From the NCBI GenBank assembly GCA_002455175.1, contig DKKJ01000021.1:2676-8585 (forward strand): a stretch of DNA of 5,910 nucleotides, written 5' to 3'. Made by a program: the position numbers and the translations under genes. This document shows, piece by piece, positions 1 to 5,910 of this stretch; position 1 is the stretch's first letter; each line of letters starts with the position of its first letter. Source of the stretch: Opitutaceae bacterium UBA6669. GTDB lineage: Bacteria > Verrucomicrobiota > Verrucomicrobiia > Opitutales > Opitutaceae. Under the pieces are notes generated by a model. That model was not told where the DNA came from. It saw only the letters and a list, made by a program, of their open reading frames with translations, and made no database searches.

Positions 1-210
1 AAGCTGAATAATTCCTTCCGTGAGAAGAAACCCTGCCGCCAGCTCGCGATCATGACCGGGCGTGCGCATGACCACTGCCAAACTCTTTCCTTCTACCCGC
101 AGTTCCAAAGGCTCCTCCGCGGCCACCCAGTCGTCACACCCAGACACGTCTTGCGCCGTCCAGCGCGTGAGCGAGACAGGAATCGACGTGCGCGACAACG
201 GAGCGGTCAT
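1..210 (-). CDS. fdhD: FdhD, formate dehydrogenase accessory sulfurtransferase (N-terminal part, cut by window edge)
   Basis: An open minus-strand frame runs from an ATG at 210 off the left edge, giving 70 residues without a stop. The segment at residues 32-68 reads [10 protein letters not shown], then [20 protein letters not shown] and TEGII. This is the hallmark N-terminal block of FdhD. Known role of the family: a cytoplasmic protein that passes sulfur from a cysteine desulfurase to the bis-MGD molybdenum (or tungsten) cofactor, which is needed to activate formate dehydrogenase. The catalytic cysteine pair lies further along and outside the window, so activity cannot be judged. Start choice: an AGGAGG (minus strand, 230-235) sits 4 bases before an in-frame GTG at 225, which would add five residues (MQAEV). 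The ATG at 210 has only a GAGG placed too close. Either start is possible, and an in-frame TGA at 235-237 limits further extension. The gene lies downstream of the ExoD-like gene on the same strand, about 80-90 bases away. No formate dehydrogenase gene is in view. Confidence 0.9.
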   Translation of the reverse strand, partial: MTAPLSRTSIPVSLTRWTAQDVSGCDDWVAAEEPLELRVEGKSLAVVMRTPGHDRELAAGFLLTEGIIQL

Positions 211-229
211 CACCTCAGCCTGCACCCAC

Positions 230-235
230 CCTCCT
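230..235 (-). promoter_or_regulatory. Strong Shine-Dalgarno upstream of fdhD
   Basis: The minus strand reads AGGAGG here. It lies 4 bases before a GTG (225) and 19 bases before the ATG (210) of fdhD. The spacing favours the GTG as the real start, giving a protein five residues longer than the ATG form. It is the only consensus-quality ribosome binding site found in front of any gene in this window. Confidence 0.45.
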
Positions 236-255
236 CACTGCGCAACCCGCCTTAG

Positions 256-283
256 TCTCAAATTTCAAATCTCAAATCTGAAA
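256..283. repeat. Four-unit 7-bp tandem repeat (TCTCAAA type)
   Basis: Four consecutive 7-base units can be read: TCTCAAA (256-262), TTTCAAA (263-269), TCTCAAA (270-276) and TCTGAAA (277-283), followed by a partial TC. Each unit differs from the consensus by at most one base. The A/T-rich tract stands out in GC-rich surroundings and lies wholly in the gap between the ExoD-like gene and fdhD. It is not a hairpin and has no T-run typical of an intrinsic terminator. From memory, similar CAAATTTCAAATCTCAAAT-like tracts recur between genes in some Verrucomicrobiota and Planctomycetota genomes; that cannot be checked here. Function is unknown. Confidence 0.7.
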
Positions 284-302
284 TCCTCAGCGCGAGTCCC
301 GC

Positions 303-971
303 CTACGCGCCCAGACCAAACTTCTGCGCCAAACGCTGGCACGCCTCCACAATGACGGCCGCCCAAAAGGCGAAGTAGATCACCATTCCCACAAACACCG
401 CGTACCCAGCGACAATTCCCACTCCATCTTTTTGCAGCGAACTGAGGGTCAGAATCACGATCACCAGGGCGGGCAGCGTATTGGTAAACGGGGGCACCGG
501 CGGGAGGGGCAGCATCAACACCATCGCAGCGAGAATCACCATGACCGCATGAACCCGAGTCTTCCACAGAGGATCCACGAGGAGGCGCCAGCGGGGTTTC
601 ATGCGTCGTTCGAACCAACCAATGACCTTGCTCCCCGCTTCGAGAATCTTGCCAAGCGTTTTAGGCGGCAACGTCACGCGGCGCAACCGCTTCGGCAACC
701 AGGGCGCTAGACCCAGAGCGAACCGCAGCGAAAGCAGAAAAATGACTAATCCAAACGGGGTGGACAGCCCTGGGAGGGTAATGGGAGAGCAAAAGGGCAA
801 GGCGCAGACCAAGACCAACAACGCCGAGGCCCGGCCCCCCAACGTGTCCATGAGCTCACCGAGCGTCCATGCTCGGGTGGGTGCTGACGACGCGAGCGCG
901 TGGAGATCGAAAGCGAGCGACTTAACGGGCGGAGCGGAACTTTCTGGTGATGGGAGGGACGTGAGAGACAA
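303..971 (-). CDS. ExoD-family integral membrane protein (exopolysaccharide synthesis, ExoD)
   Basis: This 222-residue protein has the layout of the ExoD family (PF06055): a short soluble N-terminus with TLGELMDTLGGRA (residues 36-48), hydrophobic stretches at about 49-66, 72-90, 140-157, 164-179 and 184-210, the basic segment ERRMKPRW (121-128) and the proline-rich loop LPLPPVPPFTNTLPAL (154-169), followed by LQKDG (179-183). The length is normal for the family. It should sit in the inner membrane. ExoD was named in Sinorhizobium meliloti for effects on exopolysaccharide production and alkali tolerance; its molecular activity is not established, so the role here is only by family. The start is a TTG at 971. 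The first in-frame ATG (residue 41) would cut into the conserved TLGEL segment, and a TAG lies in frame at 987-989, so TTG (or a rare ATT at 986) is preferred. The nearby GGAG sits very close to the start. The gene is divergent from the glycoamylase-like gene, with 31 bases between starts. Confidence 0.85.
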   Translation of the reverse strand: MSLTSLPSPESSAPPVKSLAFDLHALASSAPTRAWTLGELMDTLGGRASALLVLVCALPFCSPITLPGLSTPFGLVIFLLSLRFALGLAPWLPKRLRRVTLPPKTLGKILEAGSKVIGWFERRMKPRWRLLVDPLWKTRVHAVMVILAAMVLMLPLPPVPPFTNTLPALVIVILTLSSLQKDGVGIVAGYAVFVGMVIYFAFWAAVIVEACQRLAQKFGLGA

Positions 972-1002
972 TCTCCGCCATCCAATCTAGGTTCCGGCGC
1001 AA

Positions 1003-2247
1003 GTGAAACGTGAAATCACTCGCTCACCTATCTCGCTCTCTCCCATGCACCCAGGGGTCTCTCCTTTCCTTCAAGACGTCGCCCGACGCGCCTGGGGATA
1101 TTTCCGCGATACCGCCCACCCCGCCACCGGGCTCATCCCAGACCGCGCCCGCGCCGACGGCAGCGGGGTGGGAAGCGTGGCCAGCATGGCTGCTACCGGC
1201 TTTGGCCTGACCTCTTGGGCAATCGGCGCCCAACGCGGGTGGATGAGTCGTCAGGAGTGCACCCGTCGTGTCCGCAAAACACTCGATTTCCTGCTCCACG
1301 GCACACCGCACCACGCCGGTTGTTTTTATCACTTCGTCGATGCCGCCGGGGGCCAGCGCGTCTGGCAGTGCGAAGTCTCCACCATCGATACCGCGCTTCT
1401 GCTCGCCGGGGTGATTACCGTTCGCGCGGCCTTCTCCGACGACCTTGTGCTGACTCGGGCCTGCGATCAGTTGGCACAGCGTATCGACTGGACCGCATTC
1501 CTCACCTCTGCGGGCGTTCTATCTCATGGATGGAAACCAGAAACTGGCCCACTGCCCTGGTCGTGGTCACACTTTTCTGAACACCTGCTCCTCACCCTCC
1601 TGGCCATTGGTTCACCCACCCATCCTGTTCCTGCGGAAACCTGGAATCGGTGGAAGCGCAGCCCTTGGGTAGATTTTGGCGGGTACCGATTCCTTCATCA
1701 TCCCCCACTCTTCGTACATCAATTCCCTCACGCCTGGTTCGACTTCCGGGGGCTTCGCGATGGAACGATCGACTATTGGCAAAACTCGGTAGACGCCACG
1801 CATGCCCACCGGCTGTGGTGCCAAACACTGCGCGAAGAATTTTCCGCGTGGAGCGAAACCGACTGGGGCATCACCTCCAGCGATGGAATAAATGGATACA
1901 CCGACTGGGGCGGCCCACCGGTCGATCCCTCTCAAGGACGCGATCCGCGCATCGACGGAACGCTTGTCCCTTGCGCCGCCGCCGGCTCGCTCTGCTTCAC
2001 CCCTCGTGAAAGCGAACAGACCTTAGAAGAGTTTCAACGGCGCTTCGGCTCTCGACTCTACGGCCGCTATGGATTCGCCGACGCCTTCAACCCAGAAACG
2101 AACTGGATTGCCCCTGATTGTCTAGGGATCGACCAGGGCATCACACTCCTGATGATTGAAAATCTCCGCGACGGCTTGGTTTGGAAGCTTTTCATGGCGT
2201 CTTCCGAAGCTCGCACCGCACTCCATCGGATCAACTTGGCATCTTGA
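1003..2247 (+). CDS. Glycoamylase-like protein (PF10091 / GH144-type, beta-1,2-glucan-related)
   Basis: This 414-residue protein is a stand-alone PF10091 (COG5368) alpha/alpha-barrel domain. Family blocks in order are: WGYFRDTAHPATGLIPDRA (31-49), SVASMAATGFGLTSWAIG (58-75), FYHFVD (108-113), EVSTIDTALLLAG (124-136), WSWSHFSEHLLLTLLAIGSP (186-205), PPLFVHQFPHAWFDFRGLRD (234-253), WGITSSDGINGYTDWGGPP (288-306), IDGTLVPCAAAGSL (317-330), GRYGFADAFNP (354-364) and GIDQGITLLMIEN (375-387). Conserved acidic residues in these blocks (for example D113, E124, D129, E193) are candidates for catalysis, but I cannot assign the acid or base. Characterised relatives include endo-beta-1,2-glucanases (GH144), and the same domain occurs inside cyclic beta-1,2-glucan synthases; the substrate here is inferred only. 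The start is a GTG at 1003, with a TAG in frame at 988-990. An ATG at 1045 (residue 15) is an equally good alternative, because the domain begins after it. Neither has a clear ribosome binding site. No signal peptide, lipobox or membrane segment is visible, unlike many secreted GH144 enzymes. Confidence 0.87.
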   Translation: MKREITRSPISLSPMHPGVSPFLQDVARRAWGYFRDTAHPATGLIPDRARADGSGVGSVASMAATGFGLTSWAIGAQRGWMSRQECTRRVRKTLDFLLHGTPHHAGCFYHFVDAAGGQRVWQCEVSTIDTALLLAGVITVRAAFSDDLVLTRACDQLAQRIDWTAFLTSAGVLSHGWKPETGPLPWSWSHFSEHLLLTLLAIGSPTHPVPAETWNRWKRSPWVDFGGYRFLHHPPLFVHQFPHAWFDFRGLRDGTIDYWQNSVDATHAHRLWCQTLREEFSAWSETDWGITSSDGINGYTDWGGPPVDPSQGRDPRIDGTLVPCAAAGSLCFTPRESEQTLEEFQRRFGSRLYGRYGFADAFNPETNWIAPDCLGIDQGITLLMIENLRDGLVWKLFMASSEARTALHRINLAS

Positions 2248-2323
2248 AGAAGCCATTCCGATCAACCCAATCCAAGAGCTTAACGAAATCCAAGCCTCCG
2301 CGTGACGCCGTGATCTGCGCATA

Positions 2324-2335
2324 ATTTGGCCAAAT
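2324..2335. promoter_or_regulatory. 12-bp perfect palindrome, possible operator
   Basis: ATTTGGCCAAAT is a perfect 12-base palindrome in the gap between the glycoamylase-like gene and the PPi-PEPCK gene, 97 bases before the PPi-PEPCK start codon. It overlaps the -35 half (TTGGCC) of the promoter candidate described separately, a position suited to a dimeric repressor or activator. No regulator family can be named from the site alone, and a palindrome of this size can occur by chance. Confidence 0.3.
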
Positions 2336-2354
2336 CCGCCCAGCACGGTACAAA
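2326..2354 (+). promoter_or_regulatory. Weak sigma70-like promoter candidate for the PPi-PEPCK gene
   Basis: TTGGCC (2326-2331, four of six matches to TTGACA) is followed, after exactly 17 bases, by TACAAA (2349-2354, four of six matches to TATAAT). Transcription would begin near 2361 and leave a leader of about 70 bases before the ATG at 2432. The match is modest; its value is the correct spacing and its place in the only sizeable gap upstream of the gene. A CATAAT at 2320-2325 is an alternative -10 but lacks a convincing -35. Confidence 0.22.
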
Positions 2355-2431
2355 AAGTTGCGCAATCATGACGTAACGGCATCAAACCTGCCTTTGTCTT
2401 TTCGCCCTTCTCTGCTCGAATCCTCCTCCTT

Positions 2432-5400
2432 ATGCCAAACCAAGCTGATCCGATCGAACTGCCTCACCTCCATCACGCGATCAACCTGCGCCTGGCCCTG
2501 CTGGGGTGTCCAACGATGGACGATGCCCAGGGCGCGGTCTGGAATAAGCTGACGGCTCCCATTTTCGCCCGCCACCGAGAAATCACCCGACAACTGGCGG
2601 ATCGCCTCTGTCCCGTCGACAGCCGGATTCAGCACTTTTTGACCCAGTATCTGGCCGACATCGGTCCAGCGGCACGACTTCCCACCAAAACGTTCGTGCT
2701 CGACCAACCGGGATTGGCCCGCGAACTCTCCCTCCCGGCAAAAGGTGACCACTACGAATCGCCGTTGCTAAAGAGCTATCGTCTGCGCAATGGCGTGCTG
2801 CACAACCCGGTCAATGACCGTCGCACCACCCAGGGCGTTTTCCATATCGCCGAAGGAGGCTTTGCCGTTCCCGACGACAAACTGTCGGTGCCCAAAGTTG
2901 CTTTCTCGCGCCTGCTCGCCTTTGCGCTCAATCCTCCGAGCGAATTGCTCCGCCTCCCCTTCACGGCCGGGAGCTCAGCCGAGGCCGAGTGTTTCGTCTC
3001 CCTCCTCCTCCGCCCTCTGGTGGTACCCGCCATCCCCGGCTTCACTCCGGAAAAGCGGATGGAGATTCGTTTCTTCGCTCCGGGGTCGTTGGTTTCGAAC
3101 CTCGATTTCGTCGAAAGCATTTTCGGCAACGCCGGCGATCCACATCTGCCTGAAAATGATGCCTCGCTCGATGTCGATGGGTGGACCGGTCACAGCGGAT
3201 GCGTTATCCTCGCCCCACACTTGGTGAATGTGCCCAAGCATGCTCTCGGGTTGCCGCACTGGAATCTAGCGACACCGCGACAACGACGCGACGGCATGTG
3301 CTGGAAGACCGAGGAGGAACGGTACAACGGTGGATCAGCGTTCAAAGTCTGTGCTCGCGATAGCCGCGGGGTGATGGTGACGATCATCGCTGACAACTAC
3401 TACGGCTACTGCAAGAAGGAGGTCAAAACCCAGATTAGCTTCGCCGCGAACCTCTACGGCTCGGCGGAAGAAGAACATGCCGGTGGCGCGCTGGTCTTCC
3501 CGAGTTACGACCTCGGCAATGAGTTCGACGCCTACGGAGTTCCTGAGCGTTACAGCGTGGCGGATGTCGCCGCTCGCCATCCCGGGCGATTCGATCTCCT
3601 GCCAGAAGGCCACGCGGTGGACAAGGTTCTGCCCGATACGATACTGATTCCCGAGCAAGCCCACTTCAGTCTCAGCGATCAGGCCATCACCTGGACAGGG
3701 TCCGACGGCACGCGCCAACGCATCAAACTCCTCGCGGGTAAAACGTACATCCGTCCCGGCGGCTACCGGGTCCATCTCGAACCCGTGCCCAACGAGCCAG
3801 GCGTTTGGCGGCTCATCTGTACCGTTGCCGAAGGTACCGTCTGTCACAAACCCTGCACCGTCTCCGGCGGAGGCAAATCTGAAATCTCTAAAGCCATCTC
3901 AGATGCCATCATCAGTGGTACCGTTTTCGTGGCCGATTTCGAAGCTGACATGGACCAGGTCGCGGCAATCCTCTCAAGGGATTGTTCGAACCGGTTTGTC
4001 GACCGCTCACGCAGCACGGACACGCGCCCGATTCTGAGTCCGGAGCGCTCGTTTGGTAGTGTTATCAAACTACTCACCCCGTCTCCCCGCGACTACACCT
4101 CGGAGTACAACGAATGGCTGCGTTCGATTCCTCCACACATCAAAGAACTCGTCTTCGTGGTGAAGCGCTTCTACCAACCGCAATGGGGCGACCGGTGGCG
4201 GGAACGTTTTTCCGTCGATCAAATCAATGGTCGGCCTGCCAACGAGCTTCGGCACGATGGGCGTAAGATTCTGGTGAATACGCTTAGGGTGGGCTTCGCC
4301 ACGGATGGAGCTTGGCGGGTCTTCGGGCTACGTCATGACTTTCACCCAGCCGCGAAGGTTCAATTGGAGGACGATATCACTGCCTCCATCGTGGTGCCCG
4401 CCAGCGAGGTTGCGCAACGTCTGGCCGCTCCGGAAGTTCCCAAACCGTCCTCCTCGCAGACTCATCCGCCGTCGCTCAAGTTCGTGCAGAACTGCGAAAA
4501 ACGACTTTTCCAGCGGCCAGACGATGCGATCCATCGCGGATACGATGGCCAGGCCGAAGCGGATATCGGCGGCAGTGGAAACTTCCTCTCCAACTACGCC
4601 CCTCTCACCGCAAAGGACGCCCGCGAGATCGTCGAGGACGCCATCGGATTCTCCGCGTTCACCGCGCCTATGCAGGCGTTGATCCGAGCCGCAGCCAACG
4701 CTCCCGACGGCCAGTCCCCCACTTACTTTGTCTCCTCGGCGCATCCACGTATCGTCGACGGCAAATTGACCAAAAACCCCCGTTACCTACAACTGCGCCC
4801 GGATCTCGCGCGACCCCAGGAAGCAGCTGTTGCCTACCTCGGGCAAAGTCTTCACCGCAAATTGCCGCCGGAGGTGACCACTCCGCTCACGCCGGTGCAC
4901 TTCGTGGTGCCCGGTCGTCGCAATAATCCCCCCGAAGGAAAGATCCGCCCACTCTGCGTCTTCAATCCGATCCACCATATGGAGCTGCCAGAACTCTTCA
5001 TGGAGTTCATCAGCTCGATGACAGGAAAATCTCCGTCAACCACTGGCGCTGGTTCTGAAGGTGCGCTGACCAAGGCTCCGTTCAACGCGATGCCTCCGGT
5101 CATCGATCTCAACGCCGCTTTAGTCTCGCTGATCCTGACGCACCACGACGTCTTCATCACCGCGGCTGGCTACGTGGGACCCAAGGTCCGAGTCGATCAC
5201 GACATCAGTCTGTTGGTTCCCGAAGTGTTCTCGCGGATGAGCCCCTCCGAGCGCACCGCCCGTGCGCTCATCGGGGATGGCTGCCTCGAGCCGTGTGTGG
5301 ATTTCGACTACCAGGGACAAACCGTCGCTGCTAGCCGTCTCGGCTATCGTATCACCCGCCGGTTTATCCGCATCTACTTCGGACGGGTGTTTGCCCATCC

Positions 5401-5887
5401 CCACGCGGTCTTCACCGACGAGATGCTTCAGCCCGAGCTGCAGGACTTAGCTGTCTTCGCAGACGGGATGGAAAATATCGTGAGCACACACCGTCGCGTG
5501 GCCGAGAGTTACTTCAATGACGGGAGTATCGGACTCGCCTGCCCTCCCCTCCGCGCGCTTCTCGAGATCATGGCACACGGCAAGACCAGCGACGGTTTAA
5601 CCCTCGCTGATAAGGAGGTACGCGAGCGTTTCTCCCGCGAACATCTTTTCCAAAGCAGTTGGTACGCAGCGCGGCTAGATGCCAAACAGCGGAGCGACGA
5701 ACAACTGTGGTCACGTCACGTGGAATCGCTCGACCTCTTCCTGGATCAGCGGCACTACGCCGACATCGCCCAACGTCTGGGTATTCGTGAACGACTGGTT
5801 CGGGCCCAAGCCCAACTCCAGCGGGTAACGTCTGCGGAGTACCGCAAGGTGCTGACGGGAACACTCGGGGTGCAGCCCTTCGCTTGA
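2432..5887 (+). CDS. PPi-dependent phosphoenolpyruvate carboxykinase (PPi-PEPCK, EC 4.1.1.38)
   Basis: This 1151-residue soluble protein matches, from memory, the large PPi-type PEPCK family known from Propionibacterium freudenreichii (PEP carboxytransphosphorylase) and Entamoeba, whose members are of similar length and about twice the size of GTP- or ATP-PEPCKs. Reaction: oxaloacetate + PPi <=> PEP + CO2 + phosphate, in the cytoplasm. Family blocks in order: AINLRLALLG (16-25), GVLHNPVNDRRTTQG (121-135), FGNAGDPHLPENDASLD (231-247), DNYYGYCKKEVKTQIS (321-336), TVSGGGKSEISK (476-487, resembling the PEPCK kinase-1a/P-loop), NCEKRLFQRPDDAIHRGYD (687-705), GRRNNPP (828-834), TGKSPSTTGAGSEGALTK (864-881), AGYVGPKVRVDHDIS (912-926) and, near the C-terminus, LACPPLRALLEIMAHG. 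A proline- and serine-rich stretch (about 667-680) looks like a linker or loop. No signal peptide or membrane segment is seen. ATG 2432 is the only usual start before an in-frame TGA at 2369-2371. It has no Shine-Dalgarno, being preceded by a pyrimidine run. The frame is intact to the TGA at 5885-5887. Direction in vivo (anaplerotic, gluconeogenic or PPi-saving glycolysis) cannot be read from sequence. Confidence 0.88.
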   Translation: MPNQADPIELPHLHHAINLRLALLGCPTMDDAQGAVWNKLTAPIFARHREITRQLADRLCPVDSRIQHFLTQYLADIGPAARLPTKTFVLDQPGLARELSLPAKGDHYESPLLKSYRLRNGVLHNPVNDRRTTQGVFHIAEGGFAVPDDKLSVPKVAFSRLLAFALNPPSELLRLPFTAGSSAEAECFVSLLLRPLVVPAIPGFTPEKRMEIRFFAPGSLVSNLDFVESIFGNAGDPHLPENDASLDVDGWTGHSGCVILAPHLVNVPKHALGLPHWNLATPRQRRDGMCWKTEEERYNGGSAFKVCARDSRGVMVTIIADNYYGYCKKEVKTQISFAANLYGSAEEEHAGGALVFPSYDLGNEFDAYGVPERYSVADVAARHPGRFDLLPEGHAVDKVLPDTILIPEQAHFSLSDQAITWTGSDGTRQRIKLLAGKTYIRPGGYRVHLEPVPNEPGVWRLICTVAEGTVCHKPCTVSGGGKSEISKAISDAIISGTVFVADFEADMDQVAAILSRDCSNRFVDRSRSTDTRPILSPERSFGSVIKLLTPSPRDYTSEYNEWLRSIPPHIKELVFVVKRFYQPQWGDRWRERFSVDQINGRPANELRHDGRKILVNTLRVGFATDGAWRVFGLRHDFHPAAKVQLEDDITASIVVPASEVAQRLAAPEVPKPSSSQTHPPSLKFVQNCEKRLFQRPDDAIHRGYDGQAEADIGGSGNFLSNYAPLTAKDAREIVEDAIGFSAFTAPMQALIRAAANAPDGQSPTYFVSSAHPRIVDGKLTKNPRYLQLRPDLARPQEAAVAYLGQSLHRKLPPEVTTPLTPVHFVVPGRRNNPPEGKIRPLCVFNPIHHMELPELFMEFISSMTGKSPSTTGAGSEGALTKAPFNAMPPVIDLNAALVSLILTHHDVFITAAGYVGPKVRVDHDISLLVPEVFSRMSPSERTARALIGDGCLEPCVDFDYQGQTVAASRLGYRITRRFIRIYFGRVFAHPHAVFTDEMLQPELQDLAVFADGMENIVSTHRRVAESYFNDGSIGLACPPLRALLEIMAHGKTSDGLTLADKEVRERFSREHLFQSSWYAARLDAKQRSDEQLWSRHVESLDLFLDQRHYADIAQRLGIRERLVRAQAQLQRVTSAEYRKVLTGTLGVQPFA

Positions 5888-5910
5888 GACCCCAAGCTTC
5901 ATGTCCAGCA

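Noticed and set aside
265..618. A 117-codon minus-strand open frame overlapping the ExoD-like gene in another frame
   Set aside because: The ExoD frame has clear membrane segments and family motifs; this one is low-complexity and unlike any known protein.
2269..2294. AATCCAAG occurring twice, 18 bases apart, after the glycoamylase-like gene
   Set aside because: Two copies of an 8-mer are too short to support an iteron or operator claim, and no further copies are nearby.
2248..2320. Possible intrinsic terminator after the glycoamylase-like gene
   Set aside because: No GC-rich hairpin followed by a T-run could be found; only stems of about three pairs are present.
2366..2752. A 128-codon minus-strand open frame across the gap and the PPi-PEPCK N-terminus
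   Set aside because: It has no recognisable domain and overlaps the conserved N-terminal block of the real gene.
3335..3847. A 170-codon open frame on the minus strand inside the PPi-PEPCK gene
   Set aside because: It is antisense to a strongly conserved coding region, resembles no family I know, and is expected by chance in GC-rich genes.
3873..3891. CAAATCTGAAATCTCTAAA resembling the 7-bp tandem repeat near base 270
   Set aside because: It encodes the conserved GKSEISK motif of PPi-PEPCK, so the similarity is explained by coding sequence.
4328..4744. A 138-codon minus-strand open frame, rich in Gly and Arg
   Set aside because: Its composition is typical of an out-of-frame reading of GC-rich coding DNA, and the plus strand here encodes conserved PPi-PEPCK blocks.

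Overview
The window is GC-rich, densely coding bacterial DNA with four protein genes, one of them cut by the left edge. No RNA genes, insertion sequences or CRISPR arrays are visible. Protein similarities and the short A/T-rich repeat in one gap (CAAATYT-type units in GC-rich DNA) would fit a Verrucomicrobiota-like organism. That placement is a soft inference from memory, because no phylogenetic marker is present.

Layout. (1) The minus strand from the left edge to about base 210 carries the N-terminal part of fdhD, the sulfurtransferase that matures formate dehydrogenase. (2) A gap holds a four-unit 7-bp tandem repeat. (3) The minus strand at 303-971 encodes a small ExoD-family membrane protein. 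(4) Divergent from it, after only 31 bases, the plus strand at 1003-2247 encodes a glycoamylase-like (PF10091 / GH144-type) protein with no export signal. (5) A 184-base gap holds a 12-bp palindrome and a weak promoter candidate. (6) The plus strand at 2432-5887 encodes an 1151-residue protein that I recognise as a pyrophosphate-dependent phosphoenolpyruvate carboxykinase (PPi-PEPCK, EC 4.1.1.38). It belongs to a family of very large PEPCKs that is usually left as 'hypothetical protein' by automatic annotation.

How the genes relate. ExoD and the PF10091 protein are both from families tied to surface or beta-glucan polysaccharides. Their head-to-head arrangement could reflect joint control, but they could be simple neighbours. 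PPi-PEPCK interconverts oxaloacetate + PPi and PEP + CO2 + Pi, and would give the cell a PPi-driven link between glycolysis/gluconeogenesis and the C4 acids. FdhD implies a molybdenum or tungsten formate dehydrogenase elsewhere in the genome. Nothing in the layout ties PPi-PEPCK to its neighbours as an operon: it has its own upstream gap. The PPi-PEPCK is the most notable content of the window. I see no evidence for a wholly new multi-gene system.
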